A stretch of 53,240 bases of DNA, from positions 1 to 53,240 of the forward strand of contig JAJECO010000066.1 of assembly GCA_022822005.1 (NCBI GenBank). The letters run 5' to 3'. Position 1 is the stretch's first letter. Each line of letters starts with the position of its first letter. Made by a program: the position numbers and the translations under genes. A model generated the notes under the pieces. It ran no database searches. It saw only the letters and a program-made list of their open reading frames with translations, and was not told the origin of the DNA. Below are positions 9,005 through 17,285 of this stretch, one piece after another. The DNA comes from Candidatus Poribacteria bacterium. Lineage in GTDB: Bacteria; Poribacteria; WGA-4E; PCPOR2b.

Positions 9005-9301
9005 TTAGGAGTACTGGTACTCCTTATACCGTTCACATGCTTCTGCAAACATCTGATTAGCCCTTTCGGCATATCTCCCCAATTCAATCTTGATGCCACC
9101 ATCCGTAAGCAGGCGTTGGGCTTGGGCATCGCTCACCCCGAAATCAAGCAGTCCACGCCAAGACAGTAAGAAACCGTACAGCGCATAGGCTGCATAGGTT
9201 TTGCCGGTATTATTCTTGCCGCAGATAAGGGTCAAATCTCCCAGCGAAAACTCCGCATGTTTTAGGACACCGAAATTTTTTAACTCTATTTTCAGGCTCA
9301 T
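9005..9301 (-). pseudogene. Truncated AAA family ATPase (N-terminal remnant)
   Basis: Only 98 residues remain. They open with MSLKIELKNFGVLKHAEF and carry a Walker A motif, CGKNNTGKTYAAYAL (about 28-42), typical of SMC-like/OLD-type AAA ATPases that are normally 350-600 residues. The frame stops at TAA 9005-9007 and no Walker B, signature or C-terminal domain follows in any frame downstream. A good ribosome binding site (GGAGG, seven bases before ATG) is preserved, so truncation may be recent. It sits in a repeat-rich stretch (9.3-10 kb) consistent with past rearrangement. Intact relatives often belong to defence or DNA-repair systems, but none is present here. Confidence 0.65.
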
Positions 9302-9366
9302 ACCGATACCTCCACAATTCCCATCATGTCGTTACTGAAAACCTCTAAGTTCTGTTGATGCTTATC

Positions 9367-9394
9367 GTAGGGAACGCAGATCTGCGTTCCCTAC
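9367..9394. repeat. Perfect 28-base palindrome
   Basis: GTAGGGAACGCAGA is followed directly by its exact reverse complement, so the unit would form a 14-base-pair hairpin or cruciform. Its GTAGG...CCTAC boundaries resemble the hairpin modules near 19.9-20.1 kb. Confidence 0.8.
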
Positions 9395-9416
9395 CAATCC
9401 TTGTGTTTTTTATACA

Positions 9417-9470
9417 CTTGTCGCCCTGCCCCGATAAGATCGGAATTCTAAGCAACTAGGGCTTTGGGGT
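9417..9470. repeat. GTCGCCC-type dispersed repeat, copy 1
   Basis: Runs from TTGTCGCCCTGCCCCGATAA to AGGGCTTTGGGG and aligns with the copies at 13018-13090 and 16053-16104. It is the most diverged copy. Confidence 0.6.
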
Positions 9471-10076
9471 GGGCAAGTCCGGGCGGATCTCCGATAAATC
9501 GAGAGCAGGCCCGTGAGCGGGGATGGCCTGCCTACATTTGGCTGCGTAAGTCCTATTTTTGTATACTCACAATTTGCCATTTAACAAAATTTAGCAGTCT
9601 TTAACACCCTAAGAAAAGAATTAGATCTTATGCACTTCACTTTTAAGAGTAGATACAGATGCAGATTGTTTTGAATCTCGGGGGCGGGTGATATGTGTAT
9701 AGAACGAATCAATCTGCCGCACTAGATAATCTAAGTTGCTAGGCTCTGTTGACATTTCATCGTAACCAGATAGTAGAAAGACATAAATCGGTTCACGGAC
9801 GTAAAACCCCAAAAAAGAAACCGAGTTTTGAAGAAAAAACTCGGCTTATGGCAGCTTTTCCAGTAATTTGAATATTTCCCGCGACGGCAAAAGCAAAATG
9901 TCAACACGCCCTAGTTAACCATAGTCAAACCAGTCGCGATTCGGAGGGTACGCCCCCTGCCGTATGTTTTTTGTAGGAGGGAATTCCGATTCCCGACTAT
10001 TACGCCGGTTTCTAGTGCCTGGTTTATCGACTAGCAACTTGCGTTAGATAAGTAATTGTTTAAGCAGCAACCCAGA

Positions 10077-12668
10077 TTATTTGAGGATAACCATTTTCCG
10101 CGTTGCAGAATAATCGCCTGCTACCGTCTCTAGCTGGGAGGCTTGGAATCCATTGCTACGGTCGGAGTTCAAAGCAACCTGTAACTGGTAGACATAGACC
10201 CCACTTCCAACCAACTCGCCTAGGTTGTTACGTCTGTCCCAATACGCTGCCCGTGTGGGAGCACTGTAGATGCCCACAGCCTGATGACCCAAATTCAATT
10301 GACGCACCAGCGCACCCTCTATGTCGTAGATGGTAAGCGTCACATCGGCAGCGTGGGCAAGGTGATACGGAATCCATGTCTCTATGCTGAATGGATTGGG
10401 ATAGTTGGGTAGCAGGACGGTTTCCTTTGGAATTAACGCTGCTTGAAGTTGCTCAAGGAAGATAATTCCCCTTTTCAACATCGCATCTCTCAAGTCCAGT
10501 CCCTGTGCTTGAGTGAGCCAACCTTGGACATCAGCAAGGGTGAGCATTGCAAGTCCCTGTGAATCCATCGAGAGTACGACCTCAGTATCCTCTATCGCAC
10601 CGGCGACCAACACCAAATCTGCGATCTCCACCAAACCATCTCCGTCGATATCTGCGTTATTCTGTCCTATCTGCCCAAGGCTTGAGCCAACCAGCATCAG
10701 ATCTAAAATGTCCACCACACTATCCCGATTGATATCCCCCACTATTCGTGGAAATCCGACCGGAGAAGGGTCCATCTCCCACAGAAGCACCGTACCATCC
10801 GCACTCCCACTGGCAAGCGTTTTACCATCCGCACTGAACACAACGCTCCCGACCACATGCGTATGTCCGGTGAGAATGCGTTTATGTCGACCCGTCACAG
10901 CATCCCATAGCCGGACGGTATTGTCCTTCCAACCCGCACCACTTGCGAGTGTCTTCCCATCCGGACTAAACGCGACGACAGAGACCCAATCCGTATGCCC
11001 AGTAAGGGTATCTTTCCGTTCACCGGTGGCCACGTCCCACAGATGGATGGTTTCTTCATAATCAGTTCCATTCGCGAGCGTTTTGCCATCTGGACTGAAC
11101 GCGATGCTACTGACCCAATTTGTATTGGTAAGGGTACGTTTGTGCTGTCCTGTCGCAGTGTCCCAGAAGCGGATGGTCCGGTCCTCACTCCCACTAGCAA
11201 TCGTCTCCCCATCCGGACTGAACACTACACTCCTGACCGAACCTGTATGCCCGGTAAGAGTACCCTTCTGTCGACCGGTGTCCACGTCCCACAGGTGGAT
11301 GGTATTGATCTTCCAACCCGTGCCACCGGCAAGTGTTTTGCCATCCGGACTGAACGCTATGCTATTGACCCGCTCTACATGCCCGATGAGACCCCCCTTG
11401 CGTTGACCGGTCACGGCATCCCACAGGCGGACGGTATTGTCGGGCCAATTTGCACCACTGGCAAGTGTTTTGCCATCCGGACTGAACGCTATGCTATTGA
11501 TCCCGCGCGTATGTCCGGTGAGAATAGCCTTGTGTTGACCGGTGTCCGCATTCCTCAACAGAATGGTATCGCTCCGAAAACCCATGTCACTAGCGACCGT
11601 TTTGCCATCCGGACTGAACGCTAAAGTCCAGATCCCAAACGTATGTCCGGTGATGGAGTGTTTCTGTTGACCGGTATTCACATCCCACACATAGATGGCA
11701 TTGTCGTCACCTCCACTAACGAGCGTTTTACTGTCAGGACTGAACGCAATACCCCTAGACCAACGCCAATGTCCGGTTAGAGCATTTTTGTGTTGCCCGG
11801 TCTCCGCATCCCACAGGAGGACGCTCTCATCGAGAGCCGTGCCCGCGAGCATTTTACCATCCGGACTGTACGCCATGCTCGCGTACCAAGCCGCAGCTCC
11901 GGGCAGGATGCGTTTCTGTCGACCCGCCCTGACATCCCACAAGCGGAAGGTACCATCCTCACTGGCACTAGCAAGCGTTTCGCCATCCGGACTGAACGCA
12001 ACACTATAGACCCAATCCGCATGCCCAACGAAGGAGTCTTTCTGTTGACCCATTGCCAGATCCCACAGGTAGATTGCACCCCCACCGGTGGCGAGGGTTT
12101 TACCATCTGGGCTGAACGCAACACTCTTCACAAAAGACGCACGGCCGGCGAGAGTCCGTTTGTGTTGACCGGTGACCACGTCCCAAAGGCGAGCAGTATC
12201 GTCATCACTCCCGCTTGCAAGCGTTTTCCCATCCGGACTGAACGCTACGGTATAGACCGAATCTGTATGCCCGGTGAGGGTGTGTTTGTGCTGACCAGTG
12301 ACTGCATCCCACAAGCGAACAGTATTGTCGGGAAAATCCGCACCACCTGCGAGCGTTTTCCCATCCGGGCTGAATGCTACACTCCTGAGTATAGACGTAT
12401 GCCCGGTCATAGCCGTCTGCCCGGTCAGCAGGGCAACCTCTTGATAGGTCTGTGTCTCGTAGAGCCAAATGCCGATCGAACTCGCAACCGCCAAACGCGT
12501 GCCGTCAGGCGAGTAGACAATATTACCTGTTATCTCGCCTTTACCAAGACGGACTTTGGCACCTTCAGGCAAACTCCACTGGGTATAGTTTTGGGCATCA
12601 GCTCGAATCGCCAAAACAGACAGAAACAAACAGCCCACCAGCAAGATCGCGCTCAAATTTCTGAACAT
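10077..12668 (-). CDS. Secreted 14-repeat WD40 protein with dockerin and sorting domain
   Basis: The 863-residue protein starts with a signal peptide (about 1-25, cleavage after ADA). Fourteen WD40-type repeats follow (about 35-632), each with a variant of AFSPDGKTLASGS and LWD; fourteen equals two seven-bladed propellers. Next is a dockerin-type I calcium-binding pair (about 643-693: GDINRDSVVDILDLMLVG and DIDGDGLVEIADLVLVAG). The last 110 residues start LLPNYPNPFS and contain VTLTIYDIEGALVRQL and GVYVYQLQV, the FlgD-like C-terminal domain typical of exported surface proteins. It is probably displayed or secreted and binds partners; no catalytic residues are visible. DNA repeats within it are coding, not a separate array. 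GGGGAG precedes the ATG. Confidence 0.9.
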   Translation of the reverse strand: MFRNLSAILLVGCLFLSVLAIRADAQNYTQWSLPEGAKVRLGKGEITGNIVYSPDGTRLAVASSIGIWLYETQTYQEVALLTGQTAMTGHTSILRSVAFSPDGKTLAGGADFPDNTVRLWDAVTGQHKHTLTGHTDSVYTVAFSPDGKTLASGSDDDTARLWDVVTGQHKRTLAGRASFVKSVAFSPDGKTLATGGGAIYLWDLAMGQQKDSFVGHADWVYSVAFSPDGETLASASEDGTFRLWDVRAGRQKRILPGAAAWYASMAYSPDGKMLAGTALDESVLLWDAETGQHKNALTGHWRWSRGIAFSPDSKTLVSGGDDNAIYVWDVNTGQQKHSITGHTFGIWTLAFSPDGKTVASDMGFRSDTILLRNADTGQHKAILTGHTRGINSIAFSPDGKTLASGANWPDNTVRLWDAVTGQRKGGLIGHVERVNSIAFSPDGKTLAGGTGWKINTIHLWDVDTGRQKGTLTGHTGSVRSVVFSPDGETIASGSEDRTIRFWDTATGQHKRTLTNTNWVSSIAFSPDGKTLANGTDYEETIHLWDVATGERKDTLTGHTDWVSVVAFSPDGKTLASGAGWKDNTVRLWDAVTGRHKRILTGHTHVVGSVVFSADGKTLASGSADGTVLLWEMDPSPVGFPRIVGDINRDSVVDILDLMLVGSSLGQIGQNNADIDGDGLVEIADLVLVAGAIEDTEVVLSMDSQGLAMLTLADVQGWLTQAQGLDLRDAMLKRGIIFLEQLQAALIPKETVLLPNYPNPFSIETWIPYHLAHAADVTLTIYDIEGALVRQLNLGHQAVGIYSAPTRAAYWDRRNNLGELVGSGVYVYQLQVALNSDRSNGFQASQLETVAGDYSATRKMVILK

Positions 12669-12770
12669 AGACTCCCCAGCACCAACATGACAAGCTGATT
12701 CCCGCTAATTCCCTGATGCGATGGTATCATAAACCTCACCATATTTCAAGGGGTTTCTATAACCGTTGTC

Positions 12771-12879
12771 GGGCTATTCAGTTTTAGGATTTTTAGCCGT
12801 TTTGTTTGAAAAGTCGGAGTCGGGAAGTCGCTCATAGAGCGACGTGTCGGGATTGGGAAATCCTTCCTACAGAAAAACT
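12771..12879. repeat. Dispersed repeat family B, copy 1
   Basis: Reads GGGCTATTCAGTTTTAGG ... TCCTACAGAAAAACTA. Most of it matches the reverse complement of 25532-25645. It includes a hairpin GTCGCTC-ATA-GAGCGAC at 12827-12843. The ends (ATTCAGTTTT and, inverted, TAGTTTTTC) form an imperfect terminal inverted repeat. Confidence 0.7.
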
Positions 12880-13017
12880 ATGGCGAACAATACAAATAAG
12901 TATACATAATTAATCTTTGGTGCTAGTTAGTGAGAGGGTCTTTCCCACATTGTTGAAGCGTTCATTGATTCAGTAGGGTGGCTCATTGATTCGTCTTAGG
13001 TTCTACCCTTTGGCTGC

Positions 13018-13145
13018 ACATGTCGCCCCTCCCCGATAAATCCCCGATTCATCGGGACAGGCGGGATTCAAGGCAACCGGGGCTTTTGGGTATTTGTTTA
13101 TCCATTTACTATAAACATGTCGCCCCTCTGGGGCTAAAGGCACCC
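13018..13145. repeat. GTCGCCCC-type composite repeat, copy 2
   Basis: A long unit (13018-13090, ACATGTCGCCCCTCCCCGAT ... GGGGCTTTTGGG) is followed by a short hairpin unit (13113-13145, AAACATGTCGCCCCTCTGGG onward). The same long-short order occurs at 16053-16140. Confidence 0.7.
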
Positions 13146-13298
13146 AAGAGCCTGTCCCGTCCTAAAAATAGGTTTACATAAACTTTCTGTATCACGTTTG
13201 ACGTTATCAATAGCTGCAAACTAACACCAGTGGTTATTATTCAAATGTATCAGTAATTATAATTTTTACTATAAAGGACCCTACCATAACCGCTGTGG

Positions 13299-15770
13299 TC
13301 ACTGTCCCTCTACATGATGGGTGATCCAGCCCCGCTGTCCATCGGTTCGAAAACGGATGGCGCCGAGCTGATCTGTCCGCAAGATATTGCACCCCCGTTC
13401 TCGGTAGCGTTCCACGACCATCTCAGAGGGAAAGCGGTATCGGTTCCGTTGACCGAGTGAAAAAATCGCGTATCGTGGACGCACGGCGTCGAGGAATTCC
13501 GCGCTGCTGGAGGTTTTGCTCCCGTGATGTGGCACCTTAACAATCTCCGCCCGTAGATCTTCTCCCGATTCAACCAATTTCAACTCAACCTTCCGCCCGA
13601 TGTCCCCTGTGAATAGGATCCGCACGTCACCGTAAGTCAACTTCAGAACAAGGGAATCGTTGTTGACGTCCCTATCGTGTAGGTTTGTCGAGGCAACATC
13701 GAATGGATGCAGTAGTTCCAACTTTGCCGTAGCGGTTAGATCAACCGTTCCCGCGTAACCGAGTTCATGGGGAATATCCTTCGCATCAACAATCTCATGC
13801 AAAATCTGATGAGTAGACTTCGACAAATCCTGATGTGGTATCCCCAATACCCGCTTGACACCAAACTCACGCAGAATGTGCGCGAACCCACCGCCGTGAT
13901 CGTTGTCGGGATGGCTCAAGAGGAGGAGATTAATCGTGAAAGTGTCCTCATAGCAGAGGAACGGGTCAAGCGTTCGTTCGCCGTTGTCAAAACCGACTCG
14001 TCTCTTAATTCCCGCTTCAGTCACCTCGATCCGCGATGAATTGGCTCCCCCATCGACCAGCATGGTCTTGCCGTCAGGGAATCGGACGAACGCCGCGTCC
14101 CCCTGTCCGACATCGAGAAACGTAATATCTAACAACCTCCCCTGTTCACGCCAAGCGGCATCCCAGATCCAGACCGCCAGAACCATCAGTCCAATTACCA
14201 TTACCTGCTTTCGGTGCATCCACACCCACACCCAATGCACGACGGCGAAACAACCGGTGATGTAAATCACCATGAACCCGAAACTGGGTGGCGGCATCTT
14301 CAACACCGCCCACGACTGACCGAAAAATTCAATCAACCCCAGAAAGATCCAGAGCACGAAGTGGTTGGCATAAGCAAATGGGATTGCAAGTGGCAACCAG
14401 ATTAAGCCGAGCAACACCGAGACCAACGTCACATTGACGAGAAATGCGGCGAGTCCGACCGTAAAGAGTCCAGCAACGAGACCGATCGGGTACAGCCGAT
14501 GGAAGTGCCATACACCGATCAGCGCCGTCCCCACCTGCGCGGATAACGTGACCCCGAACCCTATAGCGAGCCACCACACGCCCCGCATCCATACTGAGCG
14601 CAGAGAAATCGTGCTATCCTGATCGGGGGTCGGATCGGTTCGACCTAATCCGATAATACGGCCGATAAAGCCCTCCCACTTGGGCATAAGATAGACAATG
14701 GCTGCCACCGCAGCGAAGGAGAGTTGGAAACCGATGTCCCATAACTGTGCTGGGTTGATTAAGAGCAGGACGAGTGCGGCAAACGCAAGTAGATTGAACA
14801 GATCCCGATCCCGCTCTATAATCCGCGAGATCAGGAAGATAACCGCCATTAGCGATGCACGGAAAACGGATGGGCGAAAACCGACGAGGCAGGCGTAGAG
14901 AACCACAGCGGCAATTGTCAACAGATCGGTGGCTTTTCGGGGCAGGCGCAAAAGCGAAAAACCGAAAAAGCAGACCGTCGCAATCAATCCGACGTGCAAA
15001 CCTGAGACAGCAAGAATATGGATACTCCCACTATTACGGAATGCGTCAAGGATATCGGGTGAGAGTTCATTTCGGAGTCCAAGGAGCATCCCCTTGAGAA
15101 CTTGCGCGTGGACCCGATTTTCCGCATATGCTTCATCAATGACGATTTCAACTCGCCGACGCAACGTTTCCGTCCAGCGCAATATCGGCAAGCCAGACCG
15201 ATCCGTGAGGATAATCTTCTGACCTCGATTCGGGTACAGGATTCCGAAGACTCCCCGGCGAGCAAGATAGGAACGGTAATCGAAGCCTCCCGGATTGCGT
15301 TGCTGGTTTGGACGGCGCAGTACCCCTTGGAGCTCAATTCGGTCACCGTAGCGCAGCGGGATCGGCTCGCGGAACCGGATCAGGAGTTTTGTGTCTACGG
15401 TTCGGTCTGGCGTTTCTATCAGGCGGAGGGTTCCGCTCGCATAGCCAGCTTCCCACTGTTCGCCTCGCTCCGGCTGGTAGGTCATCTCCCCTGAGAAATG
15501 CACCTGATGGTCATAGACGTCTGGGGTGATAGGCGAAGTGAGTACAACTTTCAGACGGAACATACCGCAGGCACAGAGTGCACCCAATAGGAGCACCCAA
15601 CCGATCTTTGATGCACGGGGATCGCCTTTCCACAGATAGGACAACCCGATGGCGCTGCATAAGCAGATCAACGCAGTCAGCCAGATCCAGAAAAGGGGGA
15701 TGGGCAGGAACCCCGCGATAAACACACCGAGCATGTAGGGAACGAGTGTGCGGAGAGCAGGTCGAGGCAC
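13299..15770 (-). CDS. comEC: ComEC/Rec2 DNA uptake channel
   Basis: This 823-residue protein has the full ComEC layout: N-terminal membrane segments with a soluble DUF4131-like domain (FSGEMTYQPERG to GVFGILYPN), a competence domain of many membrane helices starting at HILAVSGLHVGLI, and a C-terminal metallo-beta-lactamase domain (ITFLDVGQGDAAFVRF, LLSHPDNDHGGG, ILFTGDIG, VPHHGS). ComEC forms the inner-membrane channel for single-stranded DNA in natural transformation and the C-terminal domain is thought to degrade the second strand. Translation probably starts at GTG 15770, with GGAGG 11 bases upstream. The leader abuts a mobile-looking element (15797-15992). No comEA or comF is adjacent. 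Confidence 0.95.
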   Translation of the reverse strand: MPRPALRTLVPYMLGVFIAGFLPIPLFWIWLTALICLCSAIGLSYLWKGDPRASKIGWVLLLGALCACGMFRLKVVLTSPITPDVYDHQVHFSGEMTYQPERGEQWEAGYASGTLRLIETPDRTVDTKLLIRFREPIPLRYGDRIELQGVLRRPNQQRNPGGFDYRSYLARRGVFGILYPNRGQKIILTDRSGLPILRWTETLRRRVEIVIDEAYAENRVHAQVLKGMLLGLRNELSPDILDAFRNSGSIHILAVSGLHVGLIATVCFFGFSLLRLPRKATDLLTIAAVVLYACLVGFRPSVFRASLMAVIFLISRIIERDRDLFNLLAFAALVLLLINPAQLWDIGFQLSFAAVAAIVYLMPKWEGFIGRIIGLGRTDPTPDQDSTISLRSVWMRGVWWLAIGFGVTLSAQVGTALIGVWHFHRLYPIGLVAGLFTVGLAAFLVNVTLVSVLLGLIWLPLAIPFAYANHFVLWIFLGLIEFFGQSWAVLKMPPPSFGFMVIYITGCFAVVHWVWVWMHRKQVMVIGLMVLAVWIWDAAWREQGRLLDITFLDVGQGDAAFVRFPDGKTMLVDGGANSSRIEVTEAGIKRRVGFDNGERTLDPFLCYEDTFTINLLLLSHPDNDHGGGFAHILREFGVKRVLGIPHQDLSKSTHQILHEIVDAKDIPHELGYAGTVDLTATAKLELLHPFDVASTNLHDRDVNNDSLVLKLTYGDVRILFTGDIGRKVELKLVESGEDLRAEIVKVPHHGSKTSSSAEFLDAVRPRYAIFSLGQRNRYRFPSEMVVERYRERGCNILRTDQLGAIRFRTDGQRGWITHHVEGQ

Positions 15771-15796
15771 GTGACTGCGTTCCTCCGTGATAATGA

Positions 15797-15992
15797 TTTA
15801 TGGTGAATTCTATAATTATCTATATGTCTTAGATGCACAACCAACCCCCGAAATCCCGCCCCCGATTTCATCGGGATGTACCACTTATCAGGGGGACTTC
15901 GCGGAGGTCGGAGTTGTCCGTTCCCCCGATAAATCGGGACGAACGAGACCAGGATTGGTAAATGTCCACTTATTTCTCTCATTCACTATAAA
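15797..15992. mobile_element. Family A inverted-repeat element, copy 1
   Basis: TTTATGGTGAAT (15797-15808) and ATTCACTATAAA (15981-15992) are imperfect inverted ends of a 196-base unit. The core has AACCCCCGAAATCCCG, CAGGGGGACTT and GGTCGGAGTTG blocks shared with 25473-25743 and 45601-45795. It has no coding capacity. Its left end lies ten bases before the comEC ribosome binding site (GGAGG, 15782-15786 on the reverse strand). Confidence 0.65.
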
Positions 15993-15995
15993 TGA

Positions 15996-16250
15996 GGGGT
16001 GTGCATAAATCGCTTTCGTGTGGGAGAGCAATCTGTGATTCAGACCCATAGGACATGTCGCCCCGCCCCGATAAATCGGGATTCAAAGCAACTGGGGCTT
16101 TGGATTCTATAAACATGTCGCCCCTCTGGGGCTAAATGCACCCTGTCTCGTCTTAAAATAGTCCCATTTCACGTTCCGGTTTCTATCCCCGATAAATCGG
16201 GATTAAAAAACCTGAAAATCCTGATTCAGACAATTATCATGCACACCTCT
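15996..16250. mobile_element. Possible small element flanked by 12-base direct repeats
   Basis: CACTATAAATGA occurs at 15984-15995 and again at 16251-16262. Just inside them GGGGTGTGCATAA and TCATGCACACCTC form imperfect inverted ends. The arrangement resembles a non-autonomous element with target duplication, although the direct repeat also equals the end of family A, so it may be a chance product of neighbouring repeats. Confidence 0.4.
16053..16140. repeat. GTCGCCCC-type composite repeat, copy 3
   Basis: The long unit (16053-16104, ACATGTCGCCCCGCCCCGAT ... ACTGGGGCTTTG) is followed by the short hairpin unit (16110-16140). Similarity to 13018-13145 continues a little further into GCACCCTGTCTCGTC. 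Confidence 0.7.
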
Positions 16251-16293
16251 CACTATAAATGAACCGATGAACTAATGAACCAATCAACCAACA

Positions 16294-17049
16294 TCAATAG
16301 CCGATGCTTTTCAGGTAAGCACGATTGATCTGCATTTTCGCTTCATCGCTACGCTCGGTGGGTCCGGGACAGGCAGTTATCCAATCGCTGTAGCCGATAT
16401 CTTCCAGCGCTTTCAGGAAGGCAGGATAGTCGCACATAAGCCCCTCTCCGAGTTCGACGTTGCCGCCGTCCTTGTAATCGTGAAGGTGGACGTAGGAGAT
16501 ACGATCACGATAGTCGTAGACCGCCTGAATGGGATCGTAGCCCCAGTGGACGGCATGAGACATATCGAGACAAAGGCGACACCGGCGGAGTTTCGTCATA
16601 AATCGCTTCCACTCATCCGCACTGTCTACCACATGCCCTGTATGGGGATGGAAGGTGACGGTAACGCCGAGCGGTTCGCCGTAAGCAGCGAGATCGTCAT
16701 AGACAGCGGCCATGCGATCTAAATCGAGGTCTGTGGTTTCCCTATCGAGCCGTCCCGGACCTTTGGTCATGAAGGTGGGAACCTCAAGGTCGGAAGCAAA
16801 TTCAATTCGGCGTTTGTTGATTTCATGGGTTGGATGGGTTACATCGAGTGTGACGTTGGGACCACATATCGCGGCGACCTGTATGCCGACAGCATCGCAG
16901 ATCTCGCGAACGCGACGCGCAGAGCCGAGCCAATCGAGCGACTGACGGGCTTCCCAACCGTCCCAACCGGCTTCTCGGAGCTGCACAAGCGTCTGTTCCA
17001 GTTTAGGGTTATCCCAACGGAGGGCACTATAGGCAAGTGGAAATGACAT
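16294..17049 (-). CDS. Sugar phosphate isomerase/epimerase-like TIM barrel
   Basis: The 251-residue protein is a xylose isomerase-like/AP-endonuclease-2-like TIM barrel. Typical features are LREAGWDGWEAR near the N-terminus, VTFHPHTGHVVDS (metal-site His region), CRLCLDMSHAVHWGYDP and YVHLHDYKDG with GEGLMCDYPAFLKALEDIGY. These enzymes interconvert keto and aldo sugars or hydroxy acids with a divalent metal. The last metal-binding Glu, usually in a VELE-like strand, is replaced here by the sequence ITACPGPTE, so activity may differ. AAAGGA precedes the ATG. It lies downstream of the ECF sigma gene on the same strand with a 236-base gap. Confidence 0.8.
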   Translation of the reverse strand: MSFPLAYSALRWDNPKLEQTLVQLREAGWDGWEARQSLDWLGSARRVREICDAVGIQVAAICGPNVTLDVTHPTHEINKRRIEFASDLEVPTFMTKGPGRLDRETTDLDLDRMAAVYDDLAAYGEPLGVTVTFHPHTGHVVDSADEWKRFMTKLRRCRLCLDMSHAVHWGYDPIQAVYDYRDRISYVHLHDYKDGGNVELGEGLMCDYPAFLKALEDIGYSDWITACPGPTERSDEAKMQINRAYLKSIGY

Positions 17050-17142
17050 AATAGAGATCCTTTCGGGAAGGTGTTAGCACATAGAAATAACCTAGGCTGT
17101 TACCTAGTAGCTCTAACGGAGCAATAGCTTTTCAAACAGAAA

Positions 17143-17228
17143 GTGAGAAAGTGTGAGAGTGGGAAAGTGCGCAAAGACGATGGCGTGTAACAGCTTCTCT
17201 TCACTTTTCCCTTTCTCGCCTGCTCACA
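17143..17228. repeat. Imperfect long inverted repeat 3' of the sigma gene
   Basis: GTGAGAAAGTGTGAGAGTGG (from 17143) and CACTTTTCCCTTTCTCGCC (from 17202) can pair imperfectly across a loop of about 33 bases, placed between the sigma gene stop and the isomerase gene. It may attenuate read-through; there is no clear T-run. Confidence 0.4.
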
Positions 17229-17285
17229 CTTATTATTGACTTCAACCGGGTGATAGATGAGAACTTGGGTTATATCATTCTATCA

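Larger units (their letters stand above)
9302..10076. other. Gene-free gap made of repeat relics
   Basis: This 775-base stretch holds no convincing gene. It contains a perfect 28-base palindrome (9367-9394), a GTCGCCC-type repeat (9417-9470), two ends of the TAGGACTTACGCA-type element (9543-9555 and 9622-9668), and a stem-loop CCGAGTTTT/AAAACTCGG (9821-9829 with 9836-9844). A short reverse-strand frame at 9621-9812 overlaps the repeat and is not believed. Confidence 0.55.
12669..13298. other. Gene-free gap with dispersed repeats
   Basis: This 630-base gap contains an element of about 109 bases (12771-12879) that recurs inverted at 25532-25645, and a long-plus-short GTCGCCCC repeat (13018-13145) that recurs at 16053-16140. 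I find no gene. The remainder is AT-rich and unremarkable. Confidence 0.55.
15771..16293. other. Gene-free gap built of nested repeats
   Basis: This gap holds family A element 15797-15992, a following unit 15996-16250 bounded by CACTATAAATGA direct repeats, and within that the GTCGCCCC composite repeat (16053-16140). No gene is seen. Confidence 0.6.

Noticed and set aside
9621-9812. 63-residue reverse-strand frame
   Set aside because: Its C-terminal part is the end of a repeat element and there is no ribosome binding site or family resemblance.
10077-12668. Regular repeats that might be a CRISPR array
   Set aside because: The period is about 120-130 bases, units are translated in frame as WD40 blades, and there are no unique spacers between identical short repeats.
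10513-12698. Long plus-strand frames inside the WD40 gene
   Set aside because: They mirror the repeat period of the minus-strand gene and have no independent signals; they are shadows of the coding repeats.
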